From: Clostridium sp. OS1-26
Lineage (GTDB): Bacteria > Bacillota > Clostridia > Clostridiales > Clostridiaceae
Direction: 5' to 3'
DNA length: 64,000 bases
Assembly: GCF_030915445.1 (NCBI RefSeq)
Contig: NZ_CP133264.1
Location: forward strand, 4,435,208-4,499,207
Below are positions 8,587-16,536 of the stretch, piece after piece. Position 1 is the first letter of the stretch. Each line of letters opens with the position of its first letter. The position numbers were made by a program, and so were the translations under genes. The notes under the pieces were generated by a model. It saw only the letters and a program-made list of their open reading frames with translations. It did not search any database and had not been told where the DNA came from.

Positions 8587-9738
8587 TTGATGAAAAAAAA
8601 TATATTTAATATAGACAATGAAAGCACAGTAGAAGATATAAAACAGCTAATGGAAGATTGCATAAATTGTAAGCTGTGTACGAAAGAATGTGAATTTCTA
8701 AAAGAATTTTCAGATAGCCCTAAGAAGCTTTTAAAGGGCATATTAAGTAATAAAAGCGTAGATACTCTAATTCCTTATTCCTGTAATATGTGCGGAATTT
8801 GCAGCAAGGTATGTCCTAAAGGCTTAAAACTTAATGATGTTTTTATGAAAATGAGAAAAGATATAGCTATCAAAAACAATGGTATGTCAACCTTAAAAGG
8901 TCATAGAGCTGTTCATATGCATCAAAAATTAAGTTTTACAAAAGCTTTCAGCGGATTAGTAACAGATGAGAACTCAAAAGAAGTTAAAAGAATATTTATG
9001 CCTGGCTGTAGCCTTAGTGCCTATAATCCAGAACTTGTTCATAAAACTTATAATTATTTAAAGAAAAAGCTTCCTGGTACAGCATTGCTTATCGAATGTT
9101 GTGGCAAACCTACAGAGTCCCTTGGTGAGGATGAACTATTTAAAGTAAGATATAAAAGGCTTTTAGACACCATAGAAAAAACCGATGCTGAAGAGGTAAT
9201 TACAGCCTGTCAATCCTGTTACGTGACATTTTCAAAGTATGGACTAAATCAAAAAATTAAATCATTATGGACAGTATTTAAAGAAATTGATTTGCCTAAA
9301 AGTTCGATTAGCATTGGGGAGCATAGTGATATAACCTTTACAATTCACGATTCATGTCCTACTAGAGATGTACCAGATATTCATGATTCAATAAGATGGA
9401 TAATGAATAGATTAAATTATAAGATTGAAGAAATGAAATATATAAAAGAAAGAACTAGATGCTGTGGCATAGGAGGAATGGTTTTGCCTGTAAATCCTAA
9501 AGTGTCACTTAAGGCCATAAAAAAAGTTGCAGATGAAGCTAATACAGACTATATTGTAACTTACTGCGCAAGCTGTAGGGAAGCAATGCTAAAGGGAGAA
9601 AAAAAATCACTTCATGTATTAGATTTAATTTTTGGCAGCACTTGGACATGCAAAGATGAAGTGCCGAAAACAGCTAATACTATAACAAGTTGGTGTAATA
9701 GGTATAAAGTTAAAGCAAGGGGGAATGGTAGTGAGTAA
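8587..9738 (+). CDS. HdrD/GlpC-like iron-sulfur oxidoreductase (two CCG domains)
   Basis: 383 residues. Two 4Fe-4S binding motifs lie near the N-terminus (CINCKLCTKEC and CNMCGICSKVCPKG). They are followed by two cysteine-rich CCG domains, with PGCS...CCGKP and DSCPTRD...CCGIGG motifs as in HdrD, GlpC and LutA. Such proteins pass electrons to disulfides, quinones or flavoproteins. It starts with TTG at 8587, or ATG at 8590, after AAAGGAGG; the TTG has the better spacing. It overlaps the next gene, so the two are probably co-translated. The redox partner is unknown. The cluster context suggests a reductive step in making a modified sugar or lipid, which is inference. Confidence 0.85.
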   Translation: MMKKNIFNIDNESTVEDIKQLMEDCINCKLCTKECEFLKEFSDSPKKLLKGILSNKSVDTLIPYSCNMCGICSKVCPKGLKLNDVFMKMRKDIAIKNNGMSTLKGHRAVHMHQKLSFTKAFSGLVTDENSKEVKRIFMPGCSLSAYNPELVHKTYNYLKKKLPGTALLIECCGKPTESLGEDELFKVRYKRLLDTIEKTDAEEVITACQSCYVTFSKYGLNQKIKSLWTVFKEIDLPKSSISIGEHSDITFTIHDSCPTRDVPDIHDSIRWIMNRLNYKIEEMKYIKERTRCCGIGGMVLPVNPKVSLKAIKKVADEANTDYIVTYCASCREAMLKGEKKSLHVLDLIFGSTWTCKDEVPKTANTITSWCNRYKVKARGNGSE

Positions 9739-10405
9739 AGGTAAAAGCATTATGATAAAAATATTAGTGATGATTCTTATAATATTCTTTATAGCTATTT
9801 GCTATAAGTGTGGAATATTCAGAAATTATGATTCTAATAGTATAAAAAACTATATTAATTCTTTTGGTATACTTGCTCCAATTATTTATATAATAATGTT
9901 TACATTGGTGCCTTTAACGTTTTTTCCTGATTCTATCTTAGCAATATCGGGAGGAATGGCTTTTGGATTATTTTATGGAACAGTATATACTATTATCGGG
10001 GCAGTATTTGGAGCTACACTATCCTTCTACATAGCTAGGTTTTTGGGTAGAGATTTTGTAAACAAGCTGGTACATGGTAAAGGCAAGTGGTTTGAAGATG
10101 GCGTTGAAAAAAGAGGTTTTTTTATAGTATTGATGCTAAGGCTCATACCTTTAGTACCTTTTGACGTTATAAGCTATGGATCAGGATTGTCAAAAATAAA
10201 ATTTAAGGACTTTTTATTTGGAACTATAATTGGTATTATTCCTGGTGTACTTATATTTACAAACCTAGGAGACAAGTGCATAGATACATCTTCTTCGGGA
10301 TTTATCATATCTATAGCGTTGCTGATATTACTGTTTGTATTTTCTTATATCATGAAGAAAAAAATATCTTTTAAAAATCTCCAGGAAAACATTGTTAAGG
10401 AATAA
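9731..10405 (+). CDS. TVP38/TMEM64 (VTT-domain) membrane protein
   Basis: About 224 residues with five to six hydrophobic segments. The VTT core reads GGMAFGLFYGTVYTIIGAVFGATLSFYIARFLGRDF, then LRLIPLVPFDVISYGSGLSKIKFKDF, which is the family signature. DedA/VTT proteins are membrane proteins linked to lipid flipping and membrane homeostasis. GGGGG at 9719-9723 fits a GTG start at 9731; ATG at 9725 and ATG at 9752 are alternatives. It overlaps the end of the HdrD-like gene, so it belongs to the same operon, which ends at the terminator at 10419. Confidence 0.85.
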   Translation: MSKGKSIMIKILVMILIIFFIAICYKCGIFRNYDSNSIKNYINSFGILAPIIYIIMFTLVPLTFFPDSILAISGGMAFGLFYGTVYTIIGAVFGATLSFYIARFLGRDFVNKLVHGKGKWFEDGVEKRGFFIVLMLRLIPLVPFDVISYGSGLSKIKFKDFLFGTIIGIIPGVLIFTNLGDKCIDTSSSGFIISIALLILLFVFSYIMKKKISFKNLQENIVKE

Positions 10406-10418
10406 TTATTATAAAGAT

Positions 10419-10449
10419 GAAGGGTATTAATAAAACACCCTTCTTTTTT
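10419..10449 (+). terminator. Intrinsic terminator of the glycosyltransferase operon
   Basis: GAAGGGT (10419-10425) pairs with ACCCTTC (10437-10443), followed by TTTTTT. Confidence 0.88.
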
Positions 10450-10586
10450 ATTACATTTGATTATATATGTTGAAGTAATAAATTTATTAGTTATAATAAA
10501 TATATGAATTTAAAATGTAATATACAAGTGACAATAAGATTTTAAATTTTAATATATTAGTATTTTAGTATTAAGGAGGAATAATA

Positions 10587-11324
10587 ATGGCAGAAACTAA
10601 TTCCAACAAAGCATCAAAAACAACATATATATCAAAAGAGAAGTCAGTGCTGTTCGTTTATTTTGTAGCAGCTCTATCTTTAGTGCTATTGGTAACTTGC
10701 CTAGAGGTAGTTGGAGACAGCATTAAAAGTGGACATGGACTTTGGGATGCAAAAGCTATAAACTATGTTTATTCAATAAGAAATGCTTATTTAAGCAAGA
10801 TTTTTATTATTATAACCAGTACAGGTAATCCTTTAACAGTTACTGTAATTACAGTGGTAATAAGTTCTTTTCTTTATTTTTTTCAAAGAAAAAGAGAAGC
10901 GGTTTTTTATATAGTTAATATTTTAGGAGTGTGGGTGCTAAATGAGAGCATTAAAGCTATTGTGAGAAGAGCAAGGCCTAGTGTAGTGAAGTTGGTGTAT
11001 GCTTCAGGATACAGTTTCCCAAGCGGCCACTCAATGGTTTTTATGACCTGTTCTCTTATTCTAGCATTTTTTATATTAAATTATGCTAAAAATAAGCTTT
11101 TTGCATATGCTTCAAGTATCTTTATAATTATGTATGGGGTTATGGTAGGTTTAAGTAGGATTTACTTAGGAGTTCATTACTTAAGCGATGTTCTGGCTGG
11201 CTGGACCTTTGCAGCTGTATGGACTTTAACAAGTGTGATCATATATATAAAGATAAGTGTTAAAGAAGAGATCAATTTTAATGTAGACAATATTAATAAT
11301 AATTACATGGAAAGTGAAAGATAA
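10587..11324 (+). CDS. PAP2-family membrane phosphatase
   Basis: 245 residues with about six membrane segments. It carries all three parts of the acid phosphatase signature: KAIVRRARPS, SFPSGHS and SRIYLGVHYLSDVLAGW, including the catalytic His residues. Family members remove phosphate from undecaprenyl pyrophosphate, phosphatidic acid or phosphatidylglycerol phosphate. AAGGAGGAATAATA precedes the ATG. A terminator separates it from the VTT gene, but the neighbourhood suggests lipid-carrier or lipid-sugar metabolism. The true substrate is not visible. Confidence 0.88.
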   Translation: MAETNSNKASKTTYISKEKSVLFVYFVAALSLVLLVTCLEVVGDSIKSGHGLWDAKAINYVYSIRNAYLSKIFIIITSTGNPLTVTVITVVISSFLYFFQRKREAVFYIVNILGVWVLNESIKAIVRRARPSVVKLVYASGYSFPSGHSMVFMTCSLILAFFILNYAKNKLFAYASSIFIIMYGVMVGLSRIYLGVHYLSDVLAGWTFAAVWTLTSVIIYIKISVKEEINFNVDNINNNYMESER

Positions 11325-11445
11325 ATATCAAAGTTAGTTTATATTTTTAAAGGAAATCCTTTATATGTTAAATATATTTAGGTATAATGTATTAGAAACA
11401 GTTATTAGGTAAAATATGATTATAGTTAGATTAGGAGTGAACATA

Positions 11446-11634
11446 ATGAAAATAGAAGAAGTAATAGAAAGAATAAATTTTTTATATAAAAAGAGCCAAA
11501 ATGAAGGGTTAACTGAAGAAGAAAAGATCGAGCAGAAAAAACTAAGACAGCACTATATAGATAATGTGAAGAGAAATTTTAGAGCTCAATTAGATGGTAT
11601 TGAGAAAGTTCCATCTAAAGACAAACTAAATTAA
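11446..11634 (+). CDS. DUF896 (UPF0291) small protein
   Basis: 62 residues beginning MKIEEVIERINFLYKKSQNEGLTEEEKIEQKKLR, the classic DUF896 two-helix sequence (B. subtilis YnzC type). The function is unknown; members are small cytoplasmic proteins often tied to stress or SOS regulons. TTAGGAGTGAACAT sets the start at 11446, rather than an upstream in-frame ATG at 11416. It is close before hprK with a 13-base gap, so probably co-transcribed with it. Confidence 0.9.
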   Translation: MKIEEVIERINFLYKKSQNEGLTEEEKIEQKKLRQHYIDNVKRNFRAQLDGIEKVPSKDKLN

Positions 11635-11647
11635 GGAGAGAGCGCAG

Positions 11648-12589
11648 ATGTCTGTAACAGTAAAGGATCTTATAAATGATTTAAAATTGGAAGTTATAAA
11701 TTACGGAGAAAACAATAATGAAATAACTGTTAGTGATATTAATAGGCCTGGACTGCAATTTGCAGGTTTTTATAACTATTACGCTAACGAGAGAGTGCAA
11801 ATAGTGGGAAAGACAGAATGGAGCTTCCTAGACGCTATGCAGCCTGATTTAAGACGAAAAAGACTTAGAAAGTATTTTGAGTTTGATATTCCATGCATTA
11901 TAGTAACCAGAGACTTAGAACCTCATTCTGAATTTATGGAAAGCGCAATTCAACATAAAAGATGGGTTTTGAAAAGTGATAATATAACAACAAGATGTAT
12001 AAGTAGGATTATGAATTATTTAGATGGTAAACTAGCACCAGATACAAGATTACATGGTGTATTGGTAGATGTGTACGGCATAGGAATGCTTATTACAGGA
12101 GAGAGTGGAATAGGAAAAAGTGAAACTGCACTGGAACTAATTAAAAGAGGACATAGACTGGTAGCAGATGATGCTGTTGATATAAAAGAAATAGATGGAG
12201 TTTTACATGGTACTTCACCATATATAACTTCAGGCATGATAGAAGTAAGAGGTATGGGAATAATTGATATACCAGCACTTTATGGTTTAAGTTCTATTTT
12301 GAAAAGTAAAACAATAAATATTGTCATATATTTGGAACAGTGGAAAGAAGATGAAAATTATGATAGACTAGGAATAGATAAAGAATATGTAAATATTCTT
12401 AATGTGCCTGTAAGAAAATTAACGGTTCCAATAAGACCAGGAAGAAACCTTGCTGTAATTATTGAAGCAGCTGCAGCAAATTATAGATATAGTTTTATAA
12501 CTAATGTTACTCCAGTAGATATTATAGGCCAAAGAATGATAGAGGAAAAGGAAAGAAGGGAGCATAATGGAGAGCAAAAAGGACATTAG
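11648..12589 (+). CDS. hprK: HPr kinase/phosphorylase
   Basis: 313 residues, normal length. The Walker A motif GESGIGKSETALELIKRGH lies near residue 154, then LVADDAVDI and the HprK signature region ending VPIRPGRNLAVIIEAAA. The enzyme phosphorylates Ser46 of HPr using ATP or pyrophosphate and reverses this, and so controls CcpA-dependent carbon catabolite repression. GGAGAGAGCGCAG precedes the ATG. It overlaps the next gene by 23 bases. A cre-like site before the lactate operon in this window would be a possible downstream target. Confidence 0.96.
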   Translation: MSVTVKDLINDLKLEVINYGENNNEITVSDINRPGLQFAGFYNYYANERVQIVGKTEWSFLDAMQPDLRRKRLRKYFEFDIPCIIVTRDLEPHSEFMESAIQHKRWVLKSDNITTRCISRIMNYLDGKLAPDTRLHGVLVDVYGIGMLITGESGIGKSETALELIKRGHRLVADDAVDIKEIDGVLHGTSPYITSGMIEVRGMGIIDIPALYGLSSILKSKTINIVIYLEQWKEDENYDRLGIDKEYVNILNVPVRKLTVPIRPGRNLAVIIEAAAANYRYSFITNVTPVDIIGQRMIEEKERREHNGEQKGH

Positions 12590-13115
12590 GAGAATTATTA
12601 AAGACAAGCGGTCTTCTATAACTACAGAGAAAAGAGAAAAATTAAATCAAACCATATATGAGAAGGCTATAAATAGCGAATATTACAAAAATGCAAAAAC
12701 TATATTTATATTTATTAGCTTTAATGATGAAGTTGATACCCTTAGCATTATTAAAAAGTCTTTAGAAGATGGTAAAATAGTATGTGTACCTAAGGTAATA
12801 TCAAAACAAGATGGTATGATAGCCATTAGAATTAATAATTTTGAAGATATGGCTTTAAGCAGTTATGGTATATTAGAACCTAAAGATACAACTAATATCA
12901 TAAAAGAAAACTTAGTAGACTTAACTTTTGTTCCAGGTCTTGCTTTTGATAGAAAGGGTGGAAGAGTTGGCTATGGCGGAGGTTTCTATGATAGATTTTT
13001 GAAGAATATGAGGAAAGATTCAAAGAAAATCGGGTTGGCATACAGTTTTCAAGTAATAGATGAAGTTCCAATGGAAGAGCATGATTTATTTATAGATGGA
13101 ATAATTACTGATTAA
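12567..13115 (+). CDS. 5-formyltetrahydrofolate cyclo-ligase
   Basis: 182 residues. It converts 5-formyl-THF to 5,10-methenyl-THF with ATP, feeding the one-carbon pool. Signatures are the basic N-terminus KKDIRRIIKDKRSS, FVPGLAFDRKGGRVGYGGGFYDRFL (folate and phosphate site) and the C-terminal EEHDLFIDGIITD-like end. The start lies inside hprK, preceded by a GGAAAGAAGGGAG site, which indicates translational coupling. Confidence 0.94.
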   Translation: MESKKDIRRIIKDKRSSITTEKREKLNQTIYEKAINSEYYKNAKTIFIFISFNDEVDTLSIIKKSLEDGKIVCVPKVISKQDGMIAIRINNFEDMALSSYGILEPKDTTNIIKENLVDLTFVPGLAFDRKGGRVGYGGGFYDRFLKNMRKDSKKIGLAYSFQVIDEVPMEEHDLFIDGIITD

Positions 13116-13171
13116 GCGAAAAGGAGTTTCCGTTTAAGGTATCTGAAAGAAAATAATTTGAAGATGACTAA

Positions 13172-13205
13172 AATTAAAAGACTTGCTTAAACAAGTCTTT
13201 TAATT
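13172..13205. terminator. Bidirectional terminator between convergent genes
   Basis: AATTAAAAGACTTG and CAAGTCTTTTAATT form a perfect 14-bp stem with a short loop, flanked by A and T runs. It lies between the cyclo-ligase gene and the convergent PHP gene. A short piece at 13116-13134 (GGAGTTTCC) resembles one end of the dispersed intergenic repeat. Confidence 0.85.
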
Positions 13206-14044
13206 TAAATGCTGTTAAGTTTTTCTAAAAACATTTCAATACCTTTTTCATCTAAAAATACTTCACCAACAGTAGAGGCGTGCTTTGAATCATTGTTAAC
13301 AATTCCATGAAAATCTGAACCAGCAGTAATTATTTTATTATATTTATTTGCATAATCTAATAATCTCTCGTTATCTTCTTTAGTATTAATTGGGTATATA
13401 GCTTCAATACCGTGAAAGGGAAGAACTAAAAGATCTTCTAAGTTTATTTTTTTTATTAATACTGGGTGTGCCAATACAATTAAGGCATTCATAGATTGCA
13501 GAAGTTTTATGCCTTCTTCAGTGCTTAATTTTTTGTTTGGAATGTAGGCTGGGCTATCATCGCCAATAAAATTTTGAAATATATCATCCCAACTATAATC
13601 ATATCCCTCTTCCAATATAGCTTTGGCAATATGAGGTCGTGCAACTATGCCGTGAGCATCCTCTAACATTTTTTCATAATCAAGACTTATGTTAAAAATA
13701 TGCTTCAAATTCTCAACTATCTTTTTAGCTCTAAATATCCTGTAATCATTCATTTCCTTAAGAAAGTCTTTAAAATTATCATTTATTTTATTAACATCAC
13801 TAAAGTATCCTAAGATGTGTACATTTTTACCATTATGCAATGTAGAAAGTTCCACGCCAGGTATGACCTTTATTCCTACGCTCTCGCCATATTCTACCGC
13901 TTCTTCTATACCAGCAATTGTATCATGGTCTGTTATAGCTATAATATCTACACTTTCTTGTTTTGCCAAGTTGAGTAGTTCTATGGAAGATAACTTACCA
14001 TCAGAGTTTTTGGTGTGTAGATGAAAATCACCTTTTTTATACAA
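13205..14044 (-). CDS. PHP-domain phosphoesterase (TrpH/RNase AM-like)
   Basis: 279 residues of a PHP metal-dependent phosphoesterase. Metal ligands are visible in FHLHTKNSDGKLS, ITDHDTI, GVELST, ARPHIAKAI, LAHPVL and AGSDFHG. The family includes E. coli RNase AM (YciV), which acts on 3',5'-nucleoside bisphosphates and trims RNA 5' ends. The gene lies 38 bases downstream of the flavoprotein-like gene on the same strand, so co-transcription is possible. The substrate is assumed from the family only. Confidence 0.88.
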   Translation of the reverse strand: MYKKGDFHLHTKNSDGKLSSIELLNLAKQESVDIIAITDHDTIAGIEEAVEYGESVGIKVIPGVELSTLHNGKNVHILGYFSDVNKINDNFKDFLKEMNDYRIFRAKKIVENLKHIFNISLDYEKMLEDAHGIVARPHIAKAILEEGYDYSWDDIFQNFIGDDSPAYIPNKKLSTEEGIKLLQSMNALIVLAHPVLIKKINLEDLLVLPFHGIEAIYPINTKEDNERLLDYANKYNKIITAGSDFHGIVNNDSKHASTVGEVFLDEKGIEMFLEKLNSI

Positions 14045-14082
14045 TTAAAATCACCTTCTTGTTAAAATATACTGCAGTTCTA

Positions 14083-15138
14083 TTATATCCCCTCAGCTAT
14101 ACGTTTTGCAAAAGTTTTTGCTTTATCCTCAATGCCCTCAATTTTAAATATGGAATTAGGGTCATTAGCTGTCTCAGTAATTATAGCATAAGGAGGAAGC
14201 CTAAATCCTTTATTAATATTTAAAGCTCCAATGAGTTGCTTAGCTACAGAGTCGCTGCCAGAGTTTCCTGACACAATAACGCCGAAGGTTGACTTATCAT
14301 GAAAGCCAGTTTTATGGTATAAAACTGTAAGCCTGTTTATTGTAGCTGTTAGGTTTGCTGCAATTGCGTCATTATAATTTGGACACAGCCATATTATTGA
14401 ATCCGCTTTTTCAATAGCAGGAAGTACATTTTCTGTTATAAATCCTCCATAAAAACATCTGTTCTTTTTGCCATAGTGAAGGCATAGGGTATATGAACAT
14501 CCTTTACAATCTAATACCTTGCCATTTTCAATTTGAATCTCATTTATTGCAAAATCATTTAACCTCCTAGAAGCCATATGCCATAGTTCAAGTGTGTTTG
14601 AAGCTTTGTGTGGTGAAGAATATAATACTGTAATGTTTTTTCCCGTTCTATCAAGAGAAGTGTTTGCATAGTCTAAAAGTCTTTTACCAAGATTATTACA
14701 TAGATGAATGCATATATCCTTAAGCGGAATTTGAAGAGTTTTTTGCCAAGTTAAAAAGTTTCTTAAGCTTTTGGTGGCTTCAACTAAAGGGTGTCCTATA
14801 AAGCCGCATCCGAGGTTATTAGCCATGAAAACTATGTCTTGAGCGGCTCCTTTAGTACCAAGCTCACTTGAACTATGAACAAGTAAGGAAGCTATTGAAC
14901 CATGAAAAATGTCATTGTCTTTATTCTTTAGTGATTCGAAAAATCTAAGCATTGGTAAGTCAAAGCCTGTAAATCCTAACTCCAGTGCAAATAATATTTT
15001 TTTATTCTTTAGGCACACATGATTTTCAAACTCTTTTATATATATGACAGAATCAAAGTTTCTACTAAAACCTTCTATCATAAGTTGAAGCTGCTTTGAT
15101 AAATCTTCATTTGGAGCTATAACATACAGATTTTTCAT
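14083..15138 (-). CDS. Flavodoxin-fold iron-sulfur flavoprotein-like, with an extra N-terminal domain
   Basis: 351 residues. The C-terminal part (from about residue 160) is an NADPH-dependent FMN reductase/Isf-like domain: ITVLYSSPHKASNT binds FMN phosphate, and CKGCSYTLC plus a later Cys give a compact 4Fe-4S motif like the one in iron-sulfur flavoproteins. The loop WLCPNYNDAIAANLTATINRL replaces the usual flavin contact. The first about 155 residues are a domain I do not recognise. GGGGTGATGGT supports the ATG at 15138 over the TTG at 15153. It lies about 100 bases after the dehydrogenase-like gene, and the pair may be redox partners (inference). Confidence 0.75.
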   Translation of the reverse strand: MKNLYVIAPNEDLSKQLQLMIEGFSRNFDSVIYIKEFENHVCLKNKKILFALELGFTGFDLPMLRFFESLKNKDNDIFHGSIASLLVHSSSELGTKGAAQDIVFMANNLGCGFIGHPLVEATKSLRNFLTWQKTLQIPLKDICIHLCNNLGKRLLDYANTSLDRTGKNITVLYSSPHKASNTLELWHMASRRLNDFAINEIQIENGKVLDCKGCSYTLCLHYGKKNRCFYGGFITENVLPAIEKADSIIWLCPNYNDAIAANLTATINRLTVLYHKTGFHDKSTFGVIVSGNSGSDSVAKQLIGALNINKGFRLPPYAIITETANDPNSIFKIEGIEDKAKTFAKRIAEGI

Positions 15139-15234
15139 ACCATCACCCCGCAATATATTTAATTTATTGTATGGGGAAACTAACTAGAAAATTAACATAT
15201 CCCTCTGTATAAGGCAACTTTCTAGTTAGAAACC

Positions 15235-16521
15235 CTATAGTAGAGAATTGTAGGTTTCTAATAGTTTTTGATAAAGACTATCATGCATATTTTTATAGGT
15301 CTCCAATTCTATGCCTCCGGGAAGCAGTCTATTTTTGCATCCCATAAAAGCACCTCCTATAAAAGTAGCACTATAATGCCAATCTCCCTTTATCGTAGCT
15401 ATAAGAGAAAATGCTCCAGAAGACAAAGCAGGAGCTACATAAGGCTTAAAGCCTATAGATCGAACCTCTAAGTTTGCTTTTCTTGTTTTAGTTGTTAGGT
15501 ATTCTGATAGCTCTTCATTATATTTATCTATACTATCTGCTATTATAAGTCCTTCGCCGTGAGGACCAAAGGCTCTACCATATTCTAAATAATGACTGCA
15601 ATCAGATTTTTGTTTGGCATAATAGCATGCTCTGGCATTCATTACACCAAGCCCATAACCTCTAATCTGCTCTGGCGTCAGAGAAGGGTGCTGGTCGGAG
15701 GTATATTTAATGCCTTCTTCAAAAACTGTTTTGCAAAGTAAGTCTACAGGGTCAGAAACTACAGCAAATATACCTTTAAAGTTGTTTTTAGCAGCCATAT
15801 TTGTATAGTAGCCAATAATTTTCGAGTTACCTTGAAATTGCATAAGTCGCACATCTGAAGTTTCATTACCAACCTCAGGTACGTAGGCGGATACGCAAAA
15901 TACAAACATATCACAGTTAAATAAATCTTCTTCTCCCACAGCATATACGGTAGGATAATTATTAGTATAATCCGGTGGCAGAATTTGATTACACTCATAC
16001 TCCCACCTTTTTACTTTATTTTCATCCTTATCATATATATTTATATGAGATATACAATCGCCTCCTAAAAGTCTAAGTCCAGTAATCAGTGTTCCGCCTA
16101 CATCACCTAGACCAACAACTGTGAGGATCCATTTTTTAAATTTTTTTGGATTGCTGCATATAGAAAAAGAAGAATCCAAAGCCTCCTGCCAATCCTTATA
16201 AGCGGTATTTATGGAAGTAATTTTTCTATTATATATATATTCTATTATCCACTGAGGAATATTTAAGTTATAATCAGTTACATCTTTTAACAGTTCCAAG
16301 TTTTCTTCTTCTATAAATAGATTACTTGTAGATGTTACACAATAGGTTCTTCTAGATTTATATGGATTAATATGATTTAGAGAAAATATTCTTCCGCTAA
16401 AATTCTTAGCAGATTCCTCCGTAATTTCCTCCAGATTATACTTCTTGTTTGAAATCAATAGGTTGTTTTTTAATGTGTAGTAAAATAAGTCTTTAGTCAT
16501 ATGGAAATCTAGTCCTTTCAT
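15235..16521 (-). CDS. Rossmann-fold dehydrogenase-like protein
   Basis: About 428 residues. A central NAD(P)-binding motif LTVVGLGDVGGTLITGLRLLGG near residue 135 is followed by an acidic strand end (INIYDKDE), as in lactate/malate dehydrogenases. VVSDPVDLLCK resembles the conserved substrate loop, and HGEGLI near residue 325 could provide the catalytic His. The first about 125 residues have no clear family. It lies 12 bases after the giant multidomain gene, so the two form an operon. ATG at 16521 is used here; MTKDLFYYTL at 16497 is an alternative because AAAGGA precedes it. The substrate is unknown. Confidence 0.7.
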   Translation of the reverse strand: MKGLDFHMTKDLFYYTLKNNLLISNKKYNLEEITEESAKNFSGRIFSLNHINPYKSRRTYCVTSTSNLFIEEENLELLKDVTDYNLNIPQWIIEYIYNRKITSINTAYKDWQEALDSSFSICSNPKKFKKWILTVVGLGDVGGTLITGLRLLGGDCISHINIYDKDENKVKRWEYECNQILPPDYTNNYPTVYAVGEEDLFNCDMFVFCVSAYVPEVGNETSDVRLMQFQGNSKIIGYYTNMAAKNNFKGIFAVVSDPVDLLCKTVFEEGIKYTSDQHPSLTPEQIRGYGLGVMNARACYYAKQKSDCSHYLEYGRAFGPHGEGLIIADSIDKYNEELSEYLTTKTRKANLEVRSIGFKPYVAPALSSGAFSLIATIKGDWHYSATFIGGAFMGCKNRLLPGGIELETYKNMHDSLYQKLLETYNSLL

Positions 16522-16536
16522 CAAATTTATTTAGTA

